In this document: piece by piece, positions 27,149 to 37,067 of the stretch
Position numbering within the stretch: position 1 is the stretch's first letter
Layout of the letters: each line of letters starts with the position of its first letter
DNA from: UBA2137 sp963740205
GTDB lineage: Bacteria; Pseudomonadota; Alphaproteobacteria; Micavibrionales; Micavibrionaceae
Length of the DNA stretch: 64,000 bases
Direction of reading: 5' to 3'
Assembly (NCBI GenBank): GCA_963740205.1
Contig: CAVUDD010000002.1
Coordinates: 124,001 to 188,000, forward strand
The notes under the pieces: generated by a model
Seen by the model: only the letters and a program-made list of their open reading frames with translations
Databases searched by the model: none
What the model was told of the DNA's origin: nothing
Program-made: the position numbers and the translations under genes

Positions 27149-27686
27149 TTACTTATTTTTAGCGTGGCGAATAAGCTTTTCGAGTTCTTTCTCAACCATA
27201 ACCTCGACAATTTCAGGCATATTCTCGTGTATCCATTGGCGAAGCATAGGGCGAAGCAAATCACGCACAATAGATTCAAGTGTGACGTCTCCACCAGATT
27301 TACTCATGGCAACGTTTGATGCCAACCTTGTCAGAGAATCAAGAGTTGCCTCGGCAGCAGAATCAGTAAATATTTCACGGCCTGTTTCTGGTTCGCCGTC
27401 TTCATCATCCTCATCCACTTCATGATCAACAAGATCCAGATCAAATGCATCATCGTTAAATTCAGGCATATCGTCTTCATCCTCATCGGAATCAAGATCA
27501 AAATCAGAAACCTCATCGATTTCGTCTGTAAGATCAAGAATCTCTTCTTCATCTCTATCTTCTACAACCGGTTTAGGCTTAGGAGGCGGAGGCGTAGAAT
27601 TCGCTCTCGCCCTCGTCCTCAGAGATAATATCCCTGATAGATGCTAGTATTTCTTCAATGGAAGGATCGTCTTCTTTGGTAGCCAT
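27149..27686 (-). pseudogene. popZ: PopZ-like polar organizing protein (DUF2497), frame broken
   Basis: The C-terminal frame (27149 to about 27610) ends in the DUF2497/PopZ oligomerisation block: LESIVRDLLRPMLRQWIHEN then MPEIVEVMVEKELEKLIRH, preceded by a very acidic linker (DEDDEDGEPE). The N-terminal start at 27686 encodes DPSIEEILASIRDIISEDEG, the PopZ opening, but runs into TAA at 27579-27581 after about 35 codons. The two halves differ by one base near 27607-27613 in a GGGCG/GAG-rich stretch. Restoring it gives about 178 residues, the usual order of N-motif, Pro/acid linker and C-domain. PopZ forms a polar hub that anchors ParB and other proteins. A sequencing indel is likely, given the conservation of both ends. 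Confidence 0.82.
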
Positions 27687-27763
27687 TAGCTATTCCCGTT
27701 AAGTCACAATTTTAGCTTCTCAGTTTCGCCTATTGCTAAGCCTATGTCAAAGCTGGATTTATT

Positions 27764-29155
27764 CTATTCTGGGTAATCCACATCTAAACCGAGCCAATTA
27801 CCCCCAATAGTATCCATAACACCTTTATTATTAGGCAAACCCGTTGTTTCTATCCCGATATCCTCGGGCAAAAACTCACCTGTTACTGCCGCAAGGTTGA
27901 TTTGGGCAATAGCTTGATTTCTCTCAGCCCTTACAAAATCAATTTCTGCGTTTAATAATTCCTGTTGAGCATTCAATCTATCTACAAAGGTTCTAAGCCC
28001 ATAACGTGTTTCTTCTGTAGTACCTTCAAGCGCTACTTTGGCAGCGGCAATCTGTTCATCTCTTGCCTCCAACTCAAAGCTTAAGGCTTGATAATCCTCC
28101 CATAGAGAAATTACATCCGAGCGTAATGCCTCTTCTGTTTCCACTATATTGGCTTTATTCTCAGCAACCGCATATTTGGCCTGCCTAGCCCTAGAGCGTG
28201 TTGCACCACCCTGATAAAGAGGAATAGTTGCATTTAACTGTAAAGTTTCAGTTGTCTGCCTATCTAGAAACCCAGGTGGCGGATTATACGCTCTCTCCGC
28301 TTGCGCAATAAGGTTAATTTGAGGCAACAATTCACCCAACACTCCGTTAACATCATCAATGGCTGCATTGTGAAGAAACCGTGTTGAAATAGCTTGTGGG
28401 TTTTGTTGCATCGCCTTATCGAGTGCAATATCTATGGATTCTGGCATATTTACTAAGAGCTCTGGTTTTACATCTATCGTATTAATATTGGTGCGTGTTA
28501 ATTCACCCAATCTAGATTGTGCCTGCCTCAAAGCCGAGCGCGCAGATGCAATAACGGCCTGACCTTCTGCTAATCTTGCCTTGGACTGGGCAATGTCTGT
28601 TCGCGTTAATTCTCCTGCCTCGAAACGTGCCTCGGTTTCTTCAAGCTGCTTTTGCAATAAGTCCCTATTAGCTGTATTCAATTCGAATATTCGTCCTTGT
28701 ATGTAAATATCCCAATAAGCCTCTGAAACATCAACAAAAACATCCTGATAGGCATTTTTTAAAAGCCAGTATTGCGCATTGATAATATTTTTGGATTGCT
28801 TGGTTTCAGCAATAGTTTGGCCACCACGAAAAATAGGCTGTTGGGCTTCAATATTAGCACTTTCCGAGAAATTACCTCCATCTTGTGTAATAAATGCATT
28901 ACCCTCGCTACTGGAATCAATATTAGTGAGCGAACCATTTGCACTGATGGTTGGTCTATAGCCTGACAAGGCTTGCGCTAAATTTTCCGCTGTACCAAAA
29001 TAAACTGCCCGAGCCTCTGCAAGGGTTGCATTATTTTGTGCAGCCAATTCCAAAGCCTGTTTTAGAGTAAGATTGTTTGAATTTTCTTGAGCAAAAACAC
29101 TCCCAGAAAAACCAAGAACACTCATAATAACGATATATTTGAAAAACTGGCGCAT
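27764..29155 (-). CDS. TolC-family outer membrane efflux protein
   Basis: 463 residues. A signal peptide ends at VFAQE. Two repeated helical blocks follow, each with the TolC pattern (LTLKQALELAAQNNATLAEARA ... and its second copy around DIALDKAMQQNPQAISTRF), and YEARDEQIAAAKVALEGT with LRTFVDRLNAQQELLNAE. The family forms outer membrane channels for type I secretion and efflux. The inner membrane partners are not adjacent. It lies 9 bases downstream of pcm on the - strand, the pcm-tolC order seen in other alphaproteobacteria. Confidence 0.9.
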   Translation of the reverse strand: MRQFFKYIVIMSVLGFSGSVFAQENSNNLTLKQALELAAQNNATLAEARAVYFGTAENLAQALSGYRPTISANGSLTNIDSSSEGNAFITQDGGNFSESANIEAQQPIFRGGQTIAETKQSKNIINAQYWLLKNAYQDVFVDVSEAYWDIYIQGRIFELNTANRDLLQKQLEETEARFEAGELTRTDIAQSKARLAEGQAVIASARSALRQAQSRLGELTRTNINTIDVKPELLVNMPESIDIALDKAMQQNPQAISTRFLHNAAIDDVNGVLGELLPQINLIAQAERAYNPPPGFLDRQTTETLQLNATIPLYQGGATRSRARQAKYAVAENKANIVETEEALRSDVISLWEDYQALSFELEARDEQIAAAKVALEGTTEETRYGLRTFVDRLNAQQELLNAEIDFVRAERNQAIAQINLAAVTGEFLPEDIGIETTGLPNNKGVMDTIGGNWLGLDVDYPE

Positions 29156-29164
29156 CCCTAAGCC

Positions 29165-29905
29165 TTAAAGGCTAAATTCTTCCACTGGCTCGAAGCCATT
29201 CAAATAGGGAACTGCCGCGTCAAAAAGCGTTTTCTCTGAAATATTATCTTCGGTAACGCGTTCATATAACATTGCCTTGCCCTGCCCCATAGAACCCTTC
29301 TTAACAACACAAGCACAACGTCCGCCAATACCTAGTTGCTCAAGTAAATCATTTGGTCTTCGAGAAACCGCTCCATTTACAAAAATAATGTCATAAGGTG
29401 CGTGTGCAGCACAGCCTTTCTCGACAGCGCTACAAAAAGAGACAATATTTGCAAGTTGAAGCTCTAGAAATTTTGCTTCTGAAAAAGCAAGCATGTCTTT
29501 ATCACTCTCCACCTGCACAATTGTACTGGCTATTTGTGAAAAAATCGCAGTTGAATAACCAGTTGCCGATCCAATATTAAGAACAATATCCGATGGCCTT
29601 ATATTTAAAGCCTGTAGGAGACGTGCATGAACGGATGGCTCCATAATAATACGCCCCTGCCCCAACAAAATGTCTTCGTCTTTATACGCAACGGAAAATT
29701 TGTCCTCTGACACAAAGCTTTCTCTGGGCGTATACCTAAATGCCTCAAGAATCTTTTCGTTACGAACACCAGATGTTTCCATCTGTGACCAAACCATATA
29801 TTCACGTGCTCTTGCAAAATCAAATATCATTGAAAGGCTTCCCAGTAGAGTATTTTTATTTGTTTCAAACTGCTTCCACAGTCTTTTTACGTTATTCTTA
29901 TACAT
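29165..29905 (-). CDS. pcm: Protein-L-isoaspartate O-methyltransferase family protein
   Basis: 246 residues as an open frame; homologues usually start at the equivalent of MIFDFARAREYMVWSQMETS, which would be ATG 29830 with GGGAAG about 8 bases upstream, giving 221 residues. The SAM-binding fold shows VLNIGSATGYSTAIFSQ and VESDKDMLAFSEAKF. The PCM family repairs isoaspartate, but this alphaproteobacterial branch next to tolC often lacks parts of the isoAsp-binding loops, so activity is unproved. A short Lys-rich N-terminus remains unexplained if the longer start is used. Confidence 0.87.
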   Translation of the reverse strand: MYKNNVKRLWKQFETNKNTLLGSLSMIFDFARAREYMVWSQMETSGVRNEKILEAFRYTPRESFVSEDKFSVAYKDEDILLGQGRIIMEPSVHARLLQALNIRPSDIVLNIGSATGYSTAIFSQIASTIVQVESDKDMLAFSEAKFLELQLANIVSFCSAVEKGCAAHAPYDIIFVNGAVSRRPNDLLEQLGIGGRCACVVKKGSMGQGKAMLYERVTEDNISEKTLFDAAVPYLNGFEPVEEFSL

Positions 29906-29977
29906 TTGAGAAGGAGTTATTGATTCTCAACTCTTTCAATGTTAAATCCTTTGAACCACTCAACTACAATACCTTGA

Positions 29978-30051
29978 GGCGCGATGGCAGAGTGGTCATG
30001 CAGGGGACTGCAAATCCCCGTACGCCGGTTCGATTCCGGCTCGTGCCTCCA
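29978..30051 (+). tRNA. tRNA-Cys (GCA)
   Basis: 74 bases including the encoded CCA. The acceptor stem GGCGCGA pairs with TCGTGCC, the anticodon loop is CTGCAAA (anticodon GCA) on a GGGGA/TCCCC stem, and the T arm has GCCGG-TTCGATT-CCGGC. Confidence 0.97.
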
Positions 30052-30153
30052 CTTCCCTAACCTCAGGCTTTAACCCTTTGTATTCATTCTAAATATTATA
30101 TTTTTGTTAATTTTATTAGTTTATGTTAAATATGTATAAATTTTTGGAGAAAA

Positions 30154-30765
30154 ATGATGGTACAAGTACGTAATGCCTTTGAAGGTCCACCTTCCGCAGA
30201 CAGACTTTTTGAAGGAACTGTGCATGTCGGTAAGGGTCTAGCAGAATCAATAAAGCATAGAACTGCTGTGCTTAGTTCTGAGCTAAGATTCATACAAGAA
30301 GATAATGAATCTAACGGTATGGTTATTAAGCCAGGCGAAAGAATGAAGGCATACGAAAATACACTACGCCCTATCTTAAAAGCTATGGTGCAACTTGAAA
30401 ACGCTCATTCAAATGGTGGACACCATCCCACTCTTACTGTTCAGGATCGGACGGGCAAAGAAGAGGTAGAGACTGTAAATATTACAGAAATGCGAAATCT
30501 TCTTGTTGGCGCGGTAAATGAATGGATTGATGCTGTTTCAATTGATGATTTTGAGGGAAAACCAGACCCTTCCCTTCCACTTGCAATTAACCACGAAGCC
30601 AGGACAGATCCCGAAGAGGGAATTAAGCGCCCTGTTGATGTTTTGGTACAAATTGGTAACGGCTGGCGGGCCAAAGATTTTTTAGCTAACAGCAAGGCTG
30701 ACGAGATTGTACATCGTGCTGGGGTGGCCGCAGTTGAAACAAATAGCCAACTTACAGTTGATTAA
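30154..30765 (+). CDS. Hypothetical protein between two tRNA genes
   Basis: 203 residues, soluble, acidic, no cysteine, no signal peptide or membrane helix. I recognise no family. The sequence seems to be one globular domain with amphipathic helices (YENTLRPILKAMVQLENAH, MRNLLVGAVNEWIDAV). A GGAG ribosome site precedes two tandem ATGs (30154 and 30157), and base composition is like its neighbours. It lies alone between tRNA-Cys and tRNA-Asn. Confidence 0.75.
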   Translation: MMVQVRNAFEGPPSADRLFEGTVHVGKGLAESIKHRTAVLSSELRFIQEDNESNGMVIKPGERMKAYENTLRPILKAMVQLENAHSNGGHHPTLTVQDRTGKEEVETVNITEMRNLLVGAVNEWIDAVSIDDFEGKPDPSLPLAINHEARTDPEEGIKRPVDVLVQIGNGWRAKDFLANSKADEIVHRAGVAAVETNSQLTVD

Positions 30766-30838
30766 AAAATTATTTTTTAATTTAAGCTAGACAAGTTCCT
30801 CTTAAATCAGTAAATAAAACAGCCTAAAGGTATGGTTT

Positions 30839-30912
30839 TCCTCGGTAGCTCAGTGGTAGAGCAGACGACTGTTAATCGTCCGGTCGCTGGTTCGAATCCG
30901 GCCGGGGAGCCA
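30839..30912 (+). tRNA. tRNA-Asn (GTT)
   Basis: 74 bases including CCA. Acceptor TCCTCGG pairs with CCGGGGA, the anticodon loop is CTGTTAA (anticodon GTT) on a GACGA/TCGTC stem, and the T arm is CTGG-TTCGAAT-CCGG with a normal D arm (GCTCAGTGGTAGAGC). Confidence 0.97.
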
Positions 30913-30993
30913 CCTTTTTCTTGATATCTCTTTCCTTTTCCTTTATAAGTATCTTATATAAGTAATTGATAATATAAAGAAAAGAGAATATTC

Positions 30994-31422
30994 GTGCATC
31001 TTATAGCTTATGTTAGCACGTGCCTGGTGCAACCAGAGCACGTTGATATTGAAATAGAAAAAATCAGAAAATCAGCTAAAGCAACGAATTCTGAATTGGA
31101 TATAACAGGTGTACTTTTCTTCCATGATGGGCAATTTTTACAAATTATCGAAGGCGAGGAAGAAAATCTGCATAAGCTAATGGAAAAAATTGAATCTGAT
31201 CCTAGGCATGTTTCAATTGAATACCTCATTGATAAACCTGTCAAAGAGCGAGGATTTAGTAACTGGCGTATGGATAGCTTTAAGTTAGGCGCAGGACAAA
31301 AATTTGACTCAGAAATACTTAAAAATATTACGCGTTGTTACGACAGTAGCCTCCTTCCCGGTGGTGACAAATTAGTTTTTTTCTACAAAGCTTTACTTGA
31401 GGAAAAAGACTTAGCCATATAA
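30994..31422 (+). CDS. BLUF-domain blue-light sensor protein
   Basis: 142 residues, a stand-alone BLUF domain with a short C-terminal extension. Flavin-binding and photocycle residues are visible: Tyr6 (LIAYVS), Asn32 (ATNSELDITGVLF), Gln50 (GQFLQIIEG) and a Trp in FSNWRMD. BLUF proteins bind FAD and shift it by hydrogen-bond change on blue light. No output domain is fused, so it must signal through a partner or its C-terminal helices (about 105-142). Start is GTG with AAGAG upstream. The gene next door encodes a membrane protein, but no link to it is shown. Confidence 0.92.
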   Translation: MHLIAYVSTCLVQPEHVDIEIEKIRKSAKATNSELDITGVLFFHDGQFLQIIEGEEENLHKLMEKIESDPRHVSIEYLIDKPVKERGFSNWRMDSFKLGAGQKFDSEILKNITRCYDSSLLPGGDKLVFFYKALLEEKDLAI

Positions 31423-31446
31423 CATCTATTCTCCTGAGGGGGAGTT

Positions 31447-31854
31447 ATGGAGTTTTTTGGTCTTAAAACTGTTGCTTGGTTTGACGTTTGGTCATTAGAG
31501 CACTTTGTTACTGGCATATTTTTTGCCTTTCTTCTTCTCAAATTATATCCTCACCTCAAAAATGACAGGCTTCGTTTTTATATTATTTTGCTTCTGATTT
31601 CCTATTCATGGGAGTTACTGGAGTTCTATATTGAGGCTGGTTACACAGGCATAGATAGTATTACTTATTGGTTTCAAGGCGTAGAATTTTGGGGTAATAG
31701 AATAATAACCGACCCGCTAATGGTGGTTCTTGGCGCTTGGGTATATGAGCAAAGTAAATGCCGAGCGATTTATGCGCGTTGTTTTTCTCTTGTCTGGTTG
31801 ATATTGCATATTTTCTTGTTTCCACACAGTATGTATCTACACGAAATTCTGTAA
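31447..31854 (+). CDS. Hypothetical integral membrane protein, four helices
   Basis: 135 residues with four hydrophobic helices (about 17-35, 44-63, 93-108 and 112-127). Charged and aromatic residues lie in the loops (LKNDRLRF, SWELLEFYIEAGYTG). I do not recognise the family; it may be of the small DUF-type membrane proteins. It has GGGGGAG as ribosome site, partly paired in a CTCC-TGAG-GGGGAG hairpin. Located 25 bases after the BLUF gene and so possibly cotranscribed. Confidence 0.7.
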   Translation: MEFFGLKTVAWFDVWSLEHFVTGIFFAFLLLKLYPHLKNDRLRFYIILLLISYSWELLEFYIEAGYTGIDSITYWFQGVEFWGNRIITDPLMVVLGAWVYEQSKCRAIYARCFSLVWLILHIFLFPHSMYLHEIL

Positions 31855-31899
31855 AAATTCGTGCCTGTTTATAAGATACTCTTGTGATAGAATTTACTT

Positions 31900-33281
31900 A
31901 TGAAATACGCTAAGGCCCAAATAATTCAGCATCAACTTGAATCACTTTGCGTTGGCAGAGTTCTTCGTCCGAAGCCTTACGTAAAGCAACATGGTGATGA
32001 CTTAAGCTGGAATGAAGCCGCCTTGCCCGACCTTGTTGTTACGGTTCAGTCAAATGAAGAAATTTCGCAAATTCTAAAACTTTGTAACGATAAAGAATCC
32101 CTGTTATTGCCTATGGCGTTGGCACATCATTAGAAGGGCATATTCACGCGCCCTATGGCGGTGTGTGTATCGATTTATCGGATATGAATGATATCCTTGA
32201 GCTTCACACAGAGGACATGACTGTAACAGTACAAGCAGGCGTCACACGACTTCAGCTTGACGCGTATTTGCGCGACACAGGACTGTTCTTCCCCATTGAT
32301 CCGGGTGCTGACGCTACATTGGGTGGAATGGCCGCTACGCGTGCCTCTGGAACAAATGCGGTTCGTTATGGAACAATGAAGGAAAACATTCTGAATTTAA
32401 CTGTTGTGATGGCAGACGGCCACATTATCAAGACAGCAAAGCGAGCCAAGAAAACTTCTGCAGGATATGATTTAACGCATTTAATGATTGGGTCCGAGGG
32501 AACGCTTGGCATTATTACAGAGATAACATTAAAACTTCACGGACAACCCGAGGCGATATTAGGTGGCATATGCCCCTTCCCTGATGTCCATTCAGCCTGC
32601 GAGGCTACAATGCTGACCATTCAATCTGGTATTCCTGTGGCACGCATAGAATTACTGGATAGCCTGCAGATTAGAGCCAGCAACCAGTATTCACATTTAA
32701 CTCTGGATGAAACGCCTACCTTGTTTGTTGAATTTCATGGGAGCCCATCATCCGTTCAGGAGCAAGCCGAACTTTTTCAATCCATTGCCCAAGATTTTGG
32801 TGGCGGTGAATTTAAATTTTCTCATAAGACAGAAGAGCGGACAGCTTTGTGGAAGGCTCGCCATGACGCATTGTGGGCAGCAAAATCATACGTTCCTAAT
32901 ACGCATATGATTATCACTGATATTTGTGTGCCTATTTCCCGCTTAGCAGACATGATTGATAAAACGCAGGATTTATTAGGAGAACTCAAGCTTGTCGCTC
33001 CTTTGGTTGGACATGTAGGAGACGGGAATTTTCATCTTTTTGTCATGGTTAATATGGAGAACAAGCAAGAGGTGCAAAATGCCAAAATCCTACTCTCAAA
33101 ACTTGTAGAGATGGCCCACGAATTTGATGGAACATGTACAGGGGAACATGGCATTGGTAAGGGTAAGATCCCTTATCTGGAAAAGGAACTTGGCAAAGAC
33201 GTTGTCGATATTATGAAATCAATCAAGCATACACTCGATCCTAATTGGATATTAAATCCAGGAAATATTTTTGAAGCTTAA
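31900..33281 (+). pseudogene. FAD-linked D-lactate dehydrogenase/GlcD-type oxidase, frameshifted
   Basis: The first part (31900-32133) encodes HGDDLSWNEAALPDLVVTVQ, the PP-loop beginning of a FAD-binding-4 domain. The second (from about 32097 to 33281) encodes IPVIAYGVGTSLEGHIHAPY, DPGADATLGGMAATRASGTN, GSEGTLGIITEITLKLH and the C-terminal VGHVGDGNFH...GEHGIGKGKIPYLEKELG of the lactate/glycolate oxidase family. Frame 2 has a stop at 32091-32093 and frame 1 continues past it, so the shift must lie at 32092-32097 (AAAGAA). Adding one A would restore about 461 codons. The enzyme would oxidise D-lactate or glycolate and pass electrons to quinone or cytochrome. Confidence 0.88.
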
Positions 33282-34637
33282 GGACAGGTTGCCGCTGGTT
33301 TAGGCTGTATTTTAACGCAAGCCGCTCTGTTTATTGAGCCATCTTCGTCATTTAAATTCCAATCGTTATTATGCGCCCTCACAAGCAAAGCTTCATCTGA
33401 ATTACAATTAGCACTAAATGCTTTCCTGACTTTCAATTCATATTTCCCACTTGGGTCATCAATTCCTAGACACCAAAAAAGCTCATCGGGCCCATTTTCC
33501 TCTTCAGGTAAATCATGTCTATGTTTGTAATACTTACTGGTCTTTCCACCGCTTGTATTTCTGTCATAAACTCCAGTATGTACCATCCCAGAGGAACAAC
33601 CGCCAAGTCGCCATTCAGACTTGATTATAATACTAGAATTAGAAGACTTTAAGCAAAGCTGCATCCTGTCTCCCCCGCCATAGTCATCTTCCGTAATACT
33701 ATGATCCGAATTTGAATCGTCACCTAATTCAGTAGGAGTATATCCAGGTAAACAGTTATTTTGACGCTTACCTCCAGGTCCAGAAAAAATTACATTACTA
33801 TTTTTTGTTCCATGCCGTCTCCAAGTAGATGAAATTGTCACCGGAGGGCAAACAGCAGGCGGTGGCTGGAAGAGTTACATTGCCCTGACACAAGTCAACA
33901 TCTAGCTGATAACAGCCAGCCTCAGAAGTCAAAAACGGAGGGGGATTGTTAGTAAAGCGAATATAATCACTATATAACGCAGGAGGACCAGAGGGTATCA
34001 TTAAGTCCCTCGTTATATCGCCACCATCACGCTCCATATATGTAAGTCGTCCTTCTGTACCAATAGAGCCAATTGCAGGATATTCTGAATAACCCGATGC
34101 ACCATGAGTAATAGCGAACATATCATCACCAGTATTAGATCTAATTTTTGCAAGTCCGTCATTCTCGAAATAGGCAAAGCCCTTACTATCTGGCGATGAG
34201 CATTGGGATGAAACTGAAATGCTGTGATTTTCAGGAATATCAACGCTTCCATCTAATGGATAGCAAATTTGACTTGGAGTACCGTAAAAATAGCATGCTT
34301 CTAATGAGGTCCAGCATTGACCGCCCCAAATAGGGTTTCCCCATCCACCATTAATTGATGTCTCACTGCAATTAAAACGTGCCTCAGCTCGAGAAAAATT
34401 GGCATTTATGCAAGTAACATCTGGTTCATTGCACACATCAACTTGATTGACGTTATTTAGATTACGTTCAATAAGAATAGTGCTTTCGTCGCGAGAATAT
34501 TCGTTAAGTTGGTGTGGCGCCTCTTGTGTGCCCCAATCCTTGTTATCAACCTCAGAGGCTATACTAATGCTGTTAACAAAAATAAGAGGAACAAGTAGCA
34601 AACAATTTATGAATTTTAAGCTGTCTATTTTTAGCAT
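33278..34637 (-). pseudogene. Secreted Cys-rich protein with fibre-locus N-terminal domain, frameshifted
   Basis: The first frame (from 34637) has a signal peptide (LLLVPLIFVNSISIA) and a domain shared with the 981-residue neighbour: LNEYSRDESTI, CNEPDVTCINA, GGQCWTSLEACYFYGTPSQ, NTGDDMFAITHGASGYSEYPA and DLMIPSGPPALYSDYIRF. It stops at 33798. From 33874 a second frame continues with QPPPAVCPPVTISSTWRRHG and a further ~180 residues with six or more Cys, running to 33278. The break must lie in 33841-33874, where frame 2 has a stop (TAA) upstream. Joined, it is about 450 residues. No WRCDG repeats are present. I do not recognise the domain; it looks like an exported, disulfide-rich surface protein. 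Confidence 0.72.
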
Positions 34638-34664
34638 ACCAAAATATATGAAATTGTTATCACC

Positions 34665-37034
34665 TTAAGGACACCAACTATCATTACTAGAATAGCTTCC
34701 CACAGACACAACTCCTAAGCTTTTAGTAATTGGGGCTTCTGAAGCGTAGCAGGTTTCAACACCGCAATCATCGTTTGTAAAGATTTCCACACACCACCAG
34801 TTATTAGAGGCGTCCTGTTGAGGGCCGTACCAATTATATTCAAAGGAACAACTAGAGCCTGAACCTTCTGTTCGCATTTCACAAACAGCCTCGGCTTCTG
34901 CTGGGGTAATTGACGTATCTTTGTCAGCAGAACAAGGTACTGTATTTCCCCCACCTGATCCTTGGCAACTCCACGTGTACTTCGTGCTAGATTCACTCGA
35001 ATTTATGACTGTCCCAGGCGAACATGCCGCTAAACCAGAGGGTGCGGAGCTTACAGTACTACCATTAGCAGAACCACAAACACCATTTACAGGTGTTACA
35101 GGTATCGTCTTTGCACACGTACCAGAATTTGATCCACCATTTTGACCATCACAGCGCCATCTGTATTCTGTGCCTGTATCTGCAATAGCACCATCATTTG
35201 GTGTACCTGCTGTAGCACGCATTTTGTGTTGCATTATTACAAACACCATTTACAGGTGTTACAGGTATCGTCTTTGCACATGTACCAGAATTTGACCCAC
35301 CATTTTGACCATCACAGCGCCATCTGTATTCTGTGCCTGTATCTGCAATAGCACCATCATTTGATGAACCTGCCGAGCACGCATTGCGTGTTGCATTATT
35401 ACAAACACCATTTACAGGTGTTACAGAACAATTTGGTGCAGAACAGTTTTCATTTGCTGCTGAGCCCGATCCTTGACATGTCCATATCCAATTCGTACCA
35501 GAAGTAGAGGCTGCTGTTGCAAGACCTCTCTCACACATTTGTGCTTTATTCGTAGGTGCAGTGCCGTATTCTTCACCATCGGCCGCGCCACATTTACCGT
35601 CTACTCCGGTTGGTGGAATTGTCTTTGAACACGTTCCTGAATTTGCTCCACCATCTGTACCATCACAGCGCCATTGCCATTGCGTTGCTGTATCGGCTAC
35701 AGCAGCATCATTCCCTATACCTGCAGTACATGCATTACGAGTAGCATTATTACAAGCACCTGCTACTGGCTTAGATTTTGAACACGTACCAGAATTTCCG
35801 CCACCATTGGACCCATCACAACGCCATCTATATTCTGTAGACGTGTCAGCAATCGCTCCGTCATTTGAGGAACCGCTTGTACAGCCGTTTTGGACGGACG
35901 TATCACAAACACCATTCGTTGGCTTTGTCTTTGAACACGTACCAGAATTTGAACCACCAGTCTGGCTATCACAGCGCCATCTATATTCCGTAGCTGTATC
36001 GGCGATAACGGCGTCATTTGCAGTACCTACAGAACATGAATTTTGTATTGTATTATTGCATGCACCATTAGTTGGCTTTGTCTTTGAACACGTACCGGAA
36101 TTTCCGCCACCATATTGCCCATCACAGCGCCATCTGTATTCCGTAGACGTGTCAGACACCGCACCGTCATTGGATGTCCCCGCCGTACAACCGTTTTGCG
36201 ACTTTCGTTACATACACCCGCAACTGGCTTGAGTGTGGAACATGTTGCAGAATTCGTACCACTATTTTGCCCGTCACACCGCCACATATATTGAGTCGAT
36301 GTATCGGCAACCGCCGCGTCATTTGGCGTACCCACGGTACAACCGTTCCTAGTAGAATTGTCACATGTCCCGTTGACAGGTTTAACTAAAGAACACGTTC
36401 CTGAGGACGCCCCGCCATATTGACCATCGCAAAGCCATCTAAAGTGCGTGCTTGTATCGGCAACCGCCGCGTCATTTGGCGCCCCTGCGGTACAGGCATT
36501 GCGGGTCGCATTATTACAAGAACCAGTAACAGGCTTAAATCTTGAGCACATACCAGAATCTGTACCTTTTGGTGTCCCTGCGCCATCGCAACGCCACCTG
36601 TATTCTGTTCCTGTATCTGGATGTGCGCCATCATTAGGTGTACCAGCACTGCATCCATTTTGAACAGAATTATCACAAGTACCATTGGCTGTAGGCGTAC
36701 AACTAACCCTTCTTCCATAAGATGCGCAATATTTTGGACCATTTGTGCCCGAACAATTTCCTATGAAATCAATGCGATCAACACAGGCACCACTTTCAAC
36801 TTGTGTATCAGAGCAGTTTCGAGCAAAACTGGTCATGCCATATCTTTTTCCGACCTGCTGACCTATGTTACAAGGTGCATCAGCACCGTTACATGCATTA
36901 GGATTTACAAAACCATCCCATTCCGTAAGAAGTATTTCAGACCCATATACAGTGCAAGATGCCTTGGACTCATTTGAAAACAGGAAAAGACATGCGAATG
37001 TCAACACAATACTAAGTGTAATTTTTTTATTCAT
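34665..37034 (-). pseudogene. Secreted protein with ~11 Cys-rich WRCDG repeats, two frame breaks
   Basis: A signal peptide (ACLFLFSNESKAS) starts the frame at 37034. After a ~115-residue unique N-terminal domain with many Cys, about 11 tandem repeats follow. The core is NGxCNNATRNACxAGxxND, then ADTxTEYRWRCDGxxGGxNS and GTCSKxKP; repeats 8 and 11 are of a related type (CGSANG ... YTWSCQGSGGGN). The C-terminal ~90 residues are unique (SSCSFEYNWYGPQQ, WWCVEIFTNDDCGVETCY). The frame breaks at 36199-36200 (one base missing) and at 35214 (one base extra). Joined, about 790 residues. The repeats occur in many secreted bacterial proteins of unknown function; each has two Cys in fixed positions. Surface or secreted display is inferred. 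Confidence 0.78.
35076..35400 (-). repeat. Tandem duplication of a 162-base repeat unit
   Basis: Copies at 35076-35238 and 35239-35400 are nearly identical and encode repeats 10 and 9 of the Cys-rich protein. The anchor ACAAACACCATTTACAGGTG occurs at 35076, 35239 and 35401. The second period is 162 (54 codons) but the first is 163, so one extra base was added in the first copy at about 35214. Confidence 0.85.
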
Positions 37035-37067
37035 GTCATTCTCCTTTCCTGCTTAAGTTCAACATTT

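Noticed and set aside
27764..29155. Insertion sequence or transposase in the window
   Set aside because: No transposase-like frame or terminal inverted repeats with target duplications were seen in the window.
35561..36232. 223-residue + strand open frame opposite the Cys-rich gene
   Set aside because: It follows the antisense of the periodic repeat and has no start context or known motif.
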